Positions 28,601-36,182 of a DNA stretch of 64,000 nt are shown one piece after another (the first letter of the stretch is position 1; every line of letters begins with the position of its first letter). Below the pieces are notes generated by a model. The model did not search any database, had not been told where the DNA came from, and worked only from the letters and a program-made list of their open reading frames with translations. The stretch is from Thecamonas trahens ATCC 50062 (taxonomy: Eukaryota > Apusozoa > Apusomonadida > Apusomonadidae), in the NCBI RefSeq assembly GCF_000142905.1, contig NW_013657650.1, forward strand, positions 242,129 to 306,128. Direction: 5' to 3'. A program made the translations under genes and the position numbers.

Positions 28601-29459
28601 GACAGCGAGCCTGAGTGTGACGGCGCGTCAAGCCGGAGCCTTTGCAGCTGCACCGCTGTCGACAGGCGTCGAGGGCCTCGTTCTCCTGCGGGCTGGCGGC
28701 GGGCCGCAGCTGGCGTGTGGGACGACCAGCGGCGGAACGTGGATTGTTACTGGATGCTCGATCTCAAAGCGGTTGGAAATGCGGCTGAGCGAGTCTGCAG
28801 AGGCCATGATGGCCGGCACCGTTGATGTGCACACTTTGCCGGTCAACTATCGGCCGCCGTCGCGGCTTGGCAAGGGCATCCCGATTTCGGCCTACATTTA
28901 CCACGGCGACCCGAGCGCACCACGGCATCGGAACGAGTTTGGCGTCTCGAAGCGCAGCGGGCGGTATCAGCGATGTGCCGGCGCGAGTTCGCGGTCTGGG
29001 TGCCGGTGCAGTCGCCGGGAGCTGTTTGCGCCAGCTGCCGACGCCACCGACTGCCTCGCGGTCGCGCCGACGGTGCTTTTTGCAAACCGGTTTATCCCGG
29101 CGTTTGGCCTCGTTCAAGAGGGCCTCGCCGAGGTGAGCTATCTTGGGCGGTACGAGATCCGCGAGCTCAACAACCGGAGCGACTGGTGCACGAACTCATC
29201 GGCGTGTGACGACCGCTCGGTATACCAGATGACCGCAGGTGCACTCGACGCGCTAGTGTGGGGCGGCGACGAGCTGTTCCATTTTGAGGTCCGCGCCCTT
29301 GACCCCTCGTTCTGCTCGCTCACAGCCGAGTTTACGCTTTGGGTGGACAAGCCGCCGATCCAGTTCCTCGAACTGTGGGCGGTCATCACGCTTACGCTCG
29401 TGGCGATGGCCCTTGGCCTCCTGGGTCTCTACGGTCTGCACAAGTGGCGGCTGGGATAG
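25647..29459 (+). CDS. Large type I membrane protein, CatSper delta/epsilon-like auxiliary subunit
   Basis: 1270 residues. A signal peptide is visible (MPPPAFMLALALVASLLVSS). The long Ser/Ala-rich extracellular part contains Asp-box strands (SFDFGTSW at about 310 and VSRDLGRSW at about 500), which suggest a beta-propeller. The last ~250 residues are Cys-rich and end with FHFEVRALDPSFCSLTAEF, then a single transmembrane helix (WAVITLTLVAMALGLLGLYG) and a short basic tail. An FC-x-L/M-x-AEF-type strand just before a single C-terminal TM is the pattern I recall for CatSper delta/epsilon subunits, which form a canopy over the sperm/flagellar calcium channel. That assignment is inference; generic adhesion or sortilin-like receptor is the alternative. 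Leader is strongly C/T-rich. Confidence 0.6.
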   Translation: MPPPAFMLALALVASLLVSSVAPVGLSVPATAAPVAARSATRLPFASIALHPAMAQCSTCLTAAAVAANRAALAATALVPANASAITIASPAQGPLVIAAASVPSAAPPDPTWGAHPRSGSDLLPATFHALAPAEPSLLCAHYLVVNPDETRLDPASLVLPASANVTLVLRARALHASPLSTASLTNTLASAGAQPVLRVSNASALALAADPVYSSASRLWTIAVATGPGPASVQLTVGLDVDIRLGSCPVLPAAISVLVASPPNATVPTASPLPLPPLPLLASRVAVDPCHTSMLALVSSSSLFVSFDFGTSWLAAASIGVPGTFLAAADVTVRLVDGFVVLASGGSVHISRDRLGSLSFNASVFVDLGAAGSSLLSTPSECLPTRLLAPAASAPPFPYHGIVASPSALVELSHDVRVNALHPSVLAGPVSDVAVSPGHRAVAVLVAPRMLRLCSTTSGTNSSLCSIGTLPRAASKLDYFPSGGALLAYGASSLLVSRDLGRSWRVMFETSLPDSCVAAVIVSDVRTPEYVALVSASCSSPRAVVSLYYGSMLSETLASAGTLPPSALAVHFNGPGSLRYLMASASGSLSAAYVPLLALTATNVSSLSGELPPASLVANVSTAGLPLARDAGLVVLTLPGSADALALVGPVGLPQPALPGLVAGLAGAEVDALGTGRYSIEVGSVHEALGLLVAPARWLTPPGGVSMGDGLACSLLSLSLSASSSISSTPLDGLSGVWAGRNLYSVDATVELSGCASATPALAPGESLWLDGGARVFRIERLVSSNRATGRLVGTSPTAVSLALANQTVSASVVRHVKTPAWRKAPDVAGETSAAVTLACLAENEVGSVLSVAPSLPTLAASRRGMLFANAVGVLLAADRVAVAGRGGCGRVQTGTPLAAGTDWTAVDIEAGVLAAAAPRFPTRAAAECTATTGRRAVVLGGQDVELHTPRAKAVVLDRADSMDINTTTSAVSRGCWSVAGGLWTASLSVTARQAGAFAAAPLSTGVEGLVLLRAGGGPQLACGTTSGGTWIVTGCSISKRLEMRLSESAEAMMAGTVDVHTLPVNYRPPSRLGKGIPISAYIYHGDPSAPRHRNEFGVSKRSGRYQRCAGASSRSGCRCSRRELFAPAADATDCLAVAPTVLFANRFIPAFGLVQEGLAEVSYLGRYEIRELNNRSDWCTNSSACDDRSVYQMTAGALDALVWGGDELFHFEVRALDPSFCSLTAEFTLWVDKPPIQFLELWAVITLTLVAMALGLLGLYGLHKWRLG

Positions 29460-29514
29460 GTGCTCCCGCTTGCCATGCTCGGCTCACGCTCAGCTCACGC
29501 TCGCTTGCCATTCC

Positions 29515-30159
29515 TCACGTAAAGATCCGCATCATTCGCTCTATCGGCGTCCGGCAGACCGGACACGTCCCGAGCTCCGCCGTCGCGCACGCGCCGCACA
29601 GCGCCTGGTGGCCGCACGGCACGCAGGCAAAGGCCCGCTCCGCATCGAGGCAGATGACGCACAGCGCCGAGTCCTCGTCGCCACTGCCGCCGCTGGCGCC
29701 GCTCCCGCTGGCTGCCTGCTGCCTGCTCGCCTGCGCCCGTGCCCGCAGCGTGTCGACCGTCACCGGCGCGCCGGCCTTGCGCATGGCGACGAGGGCAGCC
29801 ATGCCCTCGCCGATAGAGACCTCGCCCTCGGCCGCCAGCTGCGCCACCAGCTGAGCATCATCGCGGCGAATGCCGCCGAGATTGGCCGGCGGCGGCGACG
29901 GGGGCCGTGCAGCAGCAGCAGCGCTCCCGGCGGCAGCACCGGTGGCCAGGAGGCAGACCTCGGCCTCAAGACAGGCGCACAGAATGCGCCTGCGCTGCGG
30001 GCTCCCGACGTCGTGGCCGGCATGGCAGGCAGCGGCACACGCCATACACAGCGCCAGCTCGCCTTCCAGCCCACACGTGGCACACTCCACCGCCTTCTGT
30101 AACGCATACTCACAGCCTGCGCCTCGAGTGCACAAGCTTCCTCCCGCATCCCCGTCCAT
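29515..30159 (-). CDS. UBR-box plus RING-finger protein (candidate small E3 ligase)
   Basis: 214 residues. The N-terminal ~70 residues have Cys/His spacing of a UBR box (CEYALQKAVECATCG, CMACAAACHAGHDV, CACLEA), which in N-degron ligases binds destabilising N-termini. A Pro/Ala linker and a helical segment follow. The C-terminus is a C3HC4 RING (CVICLDAERAFACVPCGHQA, then CPVCRTPI). Both domains look complete. The combination would make a very compact E3 ubiquitin ligase; substrate recognition is inference. It is convergent with the CatSper-like gene, 55 bp between stops. Upstream DNA 30160-30436 is C-rich leader followed by sequence of no recognised type up to the gap. Confidence 0.8.
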   Translation of the reverse strand: MDGDAGGSLCTRGAGCEYALQKAVECATCGLEGELALCMACAAACHAGHDVGSPQRRRILCACLEAEVCLLATGAAAGSAAAAARPPSPPPANLGGIRRDDAQLVAQLAAEGEVSIGEGMAALVAMRKAGAPVTVDTLRARAQASRQQAASGSGASGGSGDEDSALCVICLDAERAFACVPCGHQALCGACATAELGTCPVCRTPIERMMRIFT

Positions 30160-30436
30160 CGCTCTCGGGTCGGCTGCCTGGCTTTGCTAGCTTGCGCCAA
30201 GTGCCGACTCTCCGTGGCCGACCCGACCAGTCACCGGCCGGCGATCACGCCACCGCCACCGGCCCACTCCACCTCTCCCGCCCCACTCCACCTCCCCCGC
30301 CCAACCTCCCCCATCCCTGCACATAGTCATCCCGCCGCGGCACAACTCACCGAGGACTAACCAAAAAGATCATGGGGAGACAACCCCACATGATGCTTGC
30401 AAACGCGCGTAACTAATTCCGGTTCGAACTGTTTTA

Positions 30437-30744
30437 NNNNNNNNNNNNNNNNNNNNNNNNNNNNNNNNNNNNNNNNNNNNNNNNNNNNNNNNNNNNNNNN
30501 NNNNNNNNNNNNNNNNNNNNNNNNNNNNNNNNNNNNNNNNNNNNNNNNNNNNNNNNNNNNNNNNNNNNNNNNNNNNNNNNNNNNNNNNNNNNNNNNNNNN
30601 NNNNNNNNNNNNNNNNNNNNNNNNNNNNNNNNNNNNNNNNNNNNNNNNNNNNNNNNNNNNNNNNNNNNNNNNNNNNNNNNNNNNNNNNNNNNNNNNNNNN
30701 NNNNNNNNNNNNNNNNNNNNNNNNNNNNNNNNNNNNNNNNNNNN
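30437..30744. other. Assembly gap (308 N)
   Basis: 308 N between the UBR/RING gene and the CFAP184-like gene. It removes most of their divergent promoter; the downstream gene starts 36 bp after the gap behind a C-run. Confidence 0.99.
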
Positions 30745-30779
30745 TTTCCCCCCCCCCCCACCCACACACACAAGCACTC

Positions 30780-32465
30780 ATGGCAGACGAATCACAGCCG
30801 TCGACGCCGCCCACCCCAGAGGGCTACTACTCGGTCCTCGTCCCGCCGCAGCCGTTCTCGCCGGCGCTCCCAGGCGAGGCAACGGCTCTCACCGCCGACT
30901 TCCCCGGCCCGGCCTCTGCCACACCGCGGTCGCCGGCCTCCAGCTCCCGGCCGTCAAGCAGCTCGAGCAGCTCGAGCAGCTCGAGCTCGAGCTCCAGCAG
31001 CGGGAGTTCTGCTGAAGGCCCGGGCTCGGACGCGGGGGATGAGGCCGGGCTCCTGGGCCTGGACGGCGCGGTGGCGGTGGCGGTCCCGCCGGCGGACGCC
31101 ATGTCGGTCTCCTCGGTGGCGTCGTCTGCTGTGACGAATCCTGCATCCGAGCTTGCACTGACGACGCGGCTGTCACGGTCGCGGTCGCAGTCGCCGCCGC
31201 TTGTGCTGCCGCCGCTGGCACTGCCGTCGCTCTCGCCGGGCTCGCCCAACGGGTCGGGCGCCGACACAACGGGCCGGTCGTTTGGGTCGGACCCGTCGAC
31301 TGAGCCGTCGATGCGGGCATGGTCCGAGATGGCGTCTTCCGATGGCGAGGAGGTGGCTGCTGCCAACAGCGCGCTTGTTCTACACGGCGTGCGCGGGTCG
31401 CGGTCCGAGGCCGAGGCGTCGGACGCTGGCGAGCTCGACGTCTTTGCCATTTATTCACGCAAGCACCTTGTCGAACTGCTCCACGGAGCGCTTGTGGAGC
31501 AAGCCGAGCTCGAGGCCGAGTCTGTCAAACTCCAGCACAACGTGGCCATGTACTACCGCGAGAACGAGTCTGCCGAGAAGATCAACCAGGAGGCGTCGTC
31601 GATTGTCTCGACCTCTGACCACGAGCAGACGTACCAGTCGGCCATGGAGTCGCTGAAGCAGGTCCGCGAGCAGATGGAGCGCGAACAGGCGGCGTACGAC
31701 GCGCAGATCGAGGAGATTGAGGCCGAGCTGGCCGCCAAGCGCGCCGACGAGGCGCGGCTCCGCCGGCAGTTTGACGAGAACAAGCGCGAGATCGCCCGCG
31801 CCTCGCAGCACTCGCGCAAGGGCACCCACATGCCGAGTAAGCTCATCCAGTTTTACGAGCGGCGGCAGCTGGCCAAGAACAAGGACGTCTCCTCAGTCCG
31901 CCTCGTCAACATCAAGCTCTCGCACAAGAAAGACGCGCTGCAGGCGCAGATCGAGGCCATGGAGAAGGAGAACGGTCTGCACCTCATCGACTTTGAGCAG
32001 AAGAAGATCGAGAACCAGACGTACAACGACAAGCTTGACGAGCGCGCCTCGGAGCTTTCGCGCCTCCACCGGAAGCAGACGACCACCGTCCAGATTCTGA
32101 CTCACATCAAGGAAAAGTTGGCGTACGTGGTCTCGGAAAACGCGCTCCTCCGCGAGGAGGTCACCCGTGTCGGCAAGGAGGTTGCCGCCTCGCGGGCGCG
32201 GCTCTCCAAGCTCAAGTCGCGCCGCGACACCCTGCGGACCGCACACACCCATCTCAAGGACAAGGCCGGCCTAGTCGGCGACTATGCTCTGCTGCGTGAC
32301 TTTGAGAAGCGCGCAGCGTCGGCGGCCGACCTGCAGAACCAGCTCGCCGACCTCAAGGAGCGCCACCAGGCGCTGCAGCGCGCCACCGCTCGCTGCAAGG
32401 CCAAGCAAAAGGCCTTCCTCGCCCAAATGCAGGCCGAAATGATCGGGGCGCACCCGCGTCGCTGA
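30780..32465 (+). CDS. CFAP184: CCDC96/CFAP184-like ciliary coiled-coil protein
   Basis: 561 residues, almost the length of human CCDC96. The first 200 residues are low-complexity, Ser/Pro-rich and acidic. From about 220 to the end it is a continuous coiled coil. The block LHLIDFEQKKIENQTYNDKL followed by QTTTVQILTHIKEKL is the signature of the DUF4201 family (CCDC96/CFAP184 and CCDC113/CFAP263). These sit on the axoneme between the nexin-dynein regulatory complex and radial spoke 3. The length and disordered N-terminus favour CCDC96 over CCDC113. It supports a motile flagellum in this organism. Start is the first ATG after a C-run. Confidence 0.88.
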   Translation: MADESQPSTPPTPEGYYSVLVPPQPFSPALPGEATALTADFPGPASATPRSPASSSRPSSSSSSSSSSSSSSSSGSSAEGPGSDAGDEAGLLGLDGAVAVAVPPADAMSVSSVASSAVTNPASELALTTRLSRSRSQSPPLVLPPLALPSLSPGSPNGSGADTTGRSFGSDPSTEPSMRAWSEMASSDGEEVAAANSALVLHGVRGSRSEAEASDAGELDVFAIYSRKHLVELLHGALVEQAELEAESVKLQHNVAMYYRENESAEKINQEASSIVSTSDHEQTYQSAMESLKQVREQMEREQAAYDAQIEEIEAELAAKRADEARLRRQFDENKREIARASQHSRKGTHMPSKLIQFYERRQLAKNKDVSSVRLVNIKLSHKKDALQAQIEAMEKENGLHLIDFEQKKIENQTYNDKLDERASELSRLHRKQTTTVQILTHIKEKLAYVVSENALLREEVTRVGKEVAASRARLSKLKSRRDTLRTAHTHLKDKAGLVGDYALLRDFEKRAASAADLQNQLADLKERHQALQRATARCKAKQKAFLAQMQAEMIGAHPRR

Positions 32466-32493
32466 GAACAACAGCACCGCAGTAAAAGGATGA

Positions 32494-33645
32494 TCAGTTG
32501 CCGCCGTTGCCTACGGCCGGCGCGTACACGGCGGCAGCAAAGACAAAGTTGCCGACGTTGATCGGCGTCGTAGCCACTTCGGTTCCGGTCGCGGCGTCGA
32601 GATCAAACATGACGCCCTTGGAGAGGACGTGAATCGTCGACGACTCGGGGCCCACACACGCCATCGACGGCACCAGCGGAATCGCCGGCGAGCTCAGCGG
32701 CGTCTGGATCTCGAGCGTGTACGGGTCGACAATGGCGAGCGTCGGCGGGAGCGACGATCCATTGCGTGCCAGGTAGCCGACAAACGTTTCGAGCTTAGGC
32801 ACGTGCACAACCCACAGCGGGTGGAGCTCGCGAGCTGCTTTGCGCTCGTCGACGTGGAGCGTCCGACTTGTCACGTTGCCTGCCGACGTAACATCGACCG
32901 CCCAGTACACATACAGGTCAGGGGAGAGAACGAGGCCAAAGGCGACTGTCCCGTTGCCCGGCGCCGCCACCACCGCTGCTGCACCGCGCGGATCAGCCAC
33001 GCCGTGCGGCAGCGGCGCGGCCTTCAGCTCGACCTCGAGCGCCGTGCCAAACTTGGGTGCATCGCCGGCCGAGGTCACAATCCGCAGCCGCGGCGGGGCG
33101 TCTGGCCGCGTGTCGACCGCCACCCCGACCAGCACGCCCGACGCCGGCTCGACCGCGAGCGCCAGAAGCAGCTCGTGCGCCGTGTTGAGAAAGGCAACGC
33201 CGACGTCAGTATTGGCATACCCGACCACCACCGTAAAGTTGCTGGTGGCAGGGAGAAAGCCGCCAAGCAGCGCGTACGAGTTGAGCGTCAGCGAGTTGAC
33301 CGCCAGCGAGTACGTCCGCAGCTGCGAGAAGAGGCCCGGATACGCCGCCGCCTGCGCCACCGCCCCAGTCGCCGGATTCACCCGCGCCAGCGCATTGTCG
33401 TACCACCGCACATGCTTGCTCAGCGAGTGCTCCGCATATCCGGCCGCGTAGATATGCGCCGCCTTGCTCTCGTCCGGCCCTCCACCCACCGCCTCCACCG
33501 ACCCGTCCGCCGCTGTCGCTGCCACGCCCACCACGCCCACCACGCCCACCGCCACCGCCACCGTGCCCACCACCACCGCCCACCACCATGCCACGCTCGC
33601 CCGTCGACTCTGCCGCCCCATCCACAGCCCACTATCCATCGCCAT
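32494..33645 (-). CDS. Secreted or membrane-anchored propeller-like protein of unknown function
   Basis: 383 residues starting MAMDSGLWMG. A hydrophobic segment at about 20-45 (AWWWAVVVGTVAVAVGVVG) would be a signal anchor or signal peptide. The rest is beta-rich with repeated short strand patterns (SYALLGGFL, TLAIVDPYTLEIQTPL, GVMFDLDAATGTEV) resembling the blades of a propeller or PQQ-like repeat protein, and several N-glycosylation sequons (NFT, NVT, NGS). No catalytic motif. The frame is open upstream to 34137 but that part is unlike protein sequence and lies in the divergent promoter (33646-34191), where I see no other feature. Confidence 0.6.
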   Translation of the reverse strand: MAMDSGLWMGRQSRRASVAWWWAVVVGTVAVAVGVVGVVGVAATAADGSVEAVGGGPDESKAAHIYAAGYAEHSLSKHVRWYDNALARVNPATGAVAQAAAYPGLFSQLRTYSLAVNSLTLNSYALLGGFLPATSNFTVVVGYANTDVGVAFLNTAHELLLALAVEPASGVLVGVAVDTRPDAPPRLRIVTSAGDAPKFGTALEVELKAAPLPHGVADPRGAAAVVAAPGNGTVAFGLVLSPDLYVYWAVDVTSAGNVTSRTLHVDERKAARELHPLWVVHVPKLETFVGYLARNGSSLPPTLAIVDPYTLEIQTPLSSPAIPLVPSMACVGPESSTIHVLSKGVMFDLDAATGTEVATTPINVGNFVFAAAVYAPAVGNGGN

Positions 33646-34191
33646 TGACCTCGCAGACGAGACGGAAGCTGCTGCTGACGAGCCAAGTGTGACTTGTGGG
33701 CCAGGGGGGGCCACGGCGCCCGTGTGACCTGAGGGCGAGATGGCCACCCCTGGCCGGCTCCGGGCCCACCACCCAGCCGGCACGCCGCCGCCAGTGGCAG
33801 CTGGCACCGCTTCTGCTGTCACTCTCTGACCGAACACTGGCCGAACACCGCCGCCACCCCGGCACGGCTGCCCTACCGTCTGCTGCTGGCTATCCTCCCC
33901 TCCGGCATGTCCCATGCCCTCTGGCCTTGCTTCTGCCTTTCTCACTCCTACTGCCGGCCCCGCATCCCCTATTCCAGGCGTGTACAGCCGCTGCGCCCCA
34001 CGGATTCCCCCGCTGTCGGCGTGGCACTGCTTCAGAAGAATCTTCCGCAACCGGTTTTTGCGCGCCAAACTGGCGGGCTCACGTCCCGGGCGGGCAGGCA
34101 CCGCACTCGGCCTGCCACCTCTCCTCACATCCCTCATTTCCCACTCCCCGCGTGCCCCACATTGTCTGCCCCCGCTCGGTTGTTGTTGCTC

Positions 34192-36060
34192 ATGCGAAAG
34201 TCCCCCGTCGCTGGAGTTGCGCGCTCGCGGGTGGCCCTCTCGCCGCCGCCCTCGCCCTGCGCCGAGCCGGCGCCGCGCCAGTCGCCTGCCCGCTCACCGC
34301 CGCCGCCGCCAGCACTCGCTCCTGTTGACACGCCACCAGTTGCGCTGGTGCCCAAGCCGCAGCGTGCGCCGCGTCCAATGCCCGTGCCACCGCTGGGCGT
34401 GGTGGGGCAGCGCGGAACCCGGCTGCCCGGGAGACCCCGCCCGCGGCCGACTCGGACGGCGCGCGCGCTGCCCAAGCCGGATCCGGCCGGCTTTGATGCC
34501 TCTGCTGGCGCTGGCTCGGGACCCGGCTCGGTGACAGGCACGCCACGGCGGGCAACTGGGTCGTCATTTGGCGCTCGCTCGCGACCGCGGCCCGATCCGT
34601 CGGGCCTCGGCAACCCGTCGCTTGTCTCGCCGAACATGAGCTCGCCCTCGTTCTCACCGCGCATTCGCAAGCATCCGCACTCGGCGCCGCCGTCGTCCAA
34701 GGCCTGCCCGCCGTCCCCGCTTCGCAAGGTTTCGCCGTACGTCCGGCGGCGGCGCGACTCGTCCATCAAGGTCTACTACATGCGCCCGGCGCACCGACGG
34801 CCGCTCGCCTCGCCGCTGCCAATCGTTTCGCGACGGAAGGTATTTCCCGGCGAGCAGGCCGCGCACCCGCCGATGTCGTCGTCTTTGCGGTATGAACTCG
34901 CGTCCACAGCGCCGTACTCGCTGCCGTCGTCGACAACGGCGTCGCCAAGCAGGAAGCGGGTGGCGCGAGCCTCGCTCGCGCGCCGCCACGAACGGACGCA
35001 GTCGTCTGTCGAAGCCCGGTTGTACGCCTCGCTCTCTGGTGGCCTGCCGCCTGCGATGCCGTCGGCCACCAAGAGCGCGCTCGGCTTTCATGCCGAGTTT
35101 GATTCGGTGGCAGTTGTCTCCAAAGGCAAGTTTACCGAGGTTCTCAGAGTCCATTCGGCGGCGATCGACAAGTTTTTCGTGGTCAAGAAGGAGATTGACG
35201 ACGTCCACCTGCCGGGCCTCTCGCTCAAACACGAGGTCGAGGTCATTCGCAAGCTCGGTGTCCCGCCGCACAACCACGTGGTGCTCTACGAAAAGGCGTG
35301 GGAGGAGGCCGGCGTGATGCACATTCAGATGGAGGACTGCGCCCGCGGCTCGCTCGAGCACTACCTCGAGACACAGTTCAAGGACACGATGGCGCTCCCG
35401 CTCGAGTTTGTGCTCTCCACCCTTCATGACCTCGGCAAAGGGCTGGACTATACGGCGTCGCGCGGCGTCGTCCACCTTGATCTCAAGCCGGAGAACGTTT
35501 TTGTTGACGGCGATGGCAATCTCAAGCTCGGCGACTTTGGCATCTCGCACATCCTCCCGTCTGCGGGTGCTGACTCGGACTCATCGTCGGACGACGACGA
35601 CGACGGCACGGCGCCGCATCTGCGTCTGCTTCAGCCGTTCCGCCCGCCGGCGCTGGTGCGGTCGTCGTCGATGCTCGAGGACGGTGACCCCAAGTACATG
35701 TCACAAGAGCTCCTCAAGTCGGACTCGTCGTTGGTTGGCCCGTGGTGCGACGTCTTCTCACTCGGCATCATGTGCCTCTCTCTCCTTCTCGGCATTGACT
35801 TGCCGTCGCGAGGCGAAATGTGGCATGTGCTCCGCTCTGGCTCGCTCGGACCGGTCCTGGAGGTCTCTGAGGCCCACGGCCGGTATGTCGCGCTCGACGC
35901 GCCACAGGCGGAAGCTGCCACCTACAATGCTCTCCTCGACATTATTGGCCGCATGATGGCGCCCGATCCCAAGGACCGCCCAGAGGCTGCAGAAGTCGTT
36001 GTCGTAGCTGATGCGCTGCTCGAGCGCCTGCGGAGCGAGGCGACGGCCATGCAAGAATGA
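34192..36060 (+). CDS. Wee1/Myt1-family protein kinase
   Basis: 622 residues. The N-terminal ~290 are Pro/Ser/Arg-rich and probably disordered, as in Wee1 and Myt1. Kinase domain about 300-610: VSKGKFTEVLRV, VVKKEI, then HVVLYEKAWEEAGVMHIQME (the Wee1/Myt1-type hinge), HLDLKPENVFV (catalytic loop with HxD), LGDFGIS, and GDPKYMSQELL, which parallels the GDxxYMAPELL block of Myt1. An acidic insert lies in the activation segment. Wee1/Myt1 kinases phosphorylate Tyr15/Thr14 of Cdk1 and hold cells in G2. No membrane segment is obvious, so Wee1-like localisation is possible. The start at 34192 is the first Met with a plausible basic N-terminus; a longer frame from 33907 is possible. Confidence 0.82.
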   Translation: MRKSPVAGVARSRVALSPPPSPCAEPAPRQSPARSPPPPPALAPVDTPPVALVPKPQRAPRPMPVPPLGVVGQRGTRLPGRPRPRPTRTARALPKPDPAGFDASAGAGSGPGSVTGTPRRATGSSFGARSRPRPDPSGLGNPSLVSPNMSSPSFSPRIRKHPHSAPPSSKACPPSPLRKVSPYVRRRRDSSIKVYYMRPAHRRPLASPLPIVSRRKVFPGEQAAHPPMSSSLRYELASTAPYSLPSSTTASPSRKRVARASLARRHERTQSSVEARLYASLSGGLPPAMPSATKSALGFHAEFDSVAVVSKGKFTEVLRVHSAAIDKFFVVKKEIDDVHLPGLSLKHEVEVIRKLGVPPHNHVVLYEKAWEEAGVMHIQMEDCARGSLEHYLETQFKDTMALPLEFVLSTLHDLGKGLDYTASRGVVHLDLKPENVFVDGDGNLKLGDFGISHILPSAGADSDSSSDDDDDGTAPHLRLLQPFRPPALVRSSSMLEDGDPKYMSQELLKSDSSLVGPWCDVFSLGIMCLSLLLGIDLPSRGEMWHVLRSGSLGPVLEVSEAHGRYVALDAPQAEAATYNALLDIIGRMMAPDPKDRPEAAEVVVVADALLERLRSEATAMQE

Positions 36061-36182
36061 GACAAACTTGCACAACTTGCATAAAAAGAAGTGAACAAAC
36101 CTCGGAACTTGAGAGAGCGACAAGAGGCAGAAGGAGAGAGCACAAAATCGTTGTTCATTTATCAGATGTGCCCACGCAAGCC

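Noticed and set aside
30405-30436. tRNA T-arm-like GGTTCGAAC before the gap
   Set aside because: The flanking bases do not form the 5-bp T stem and no acceptor or anticodon arm is visible.
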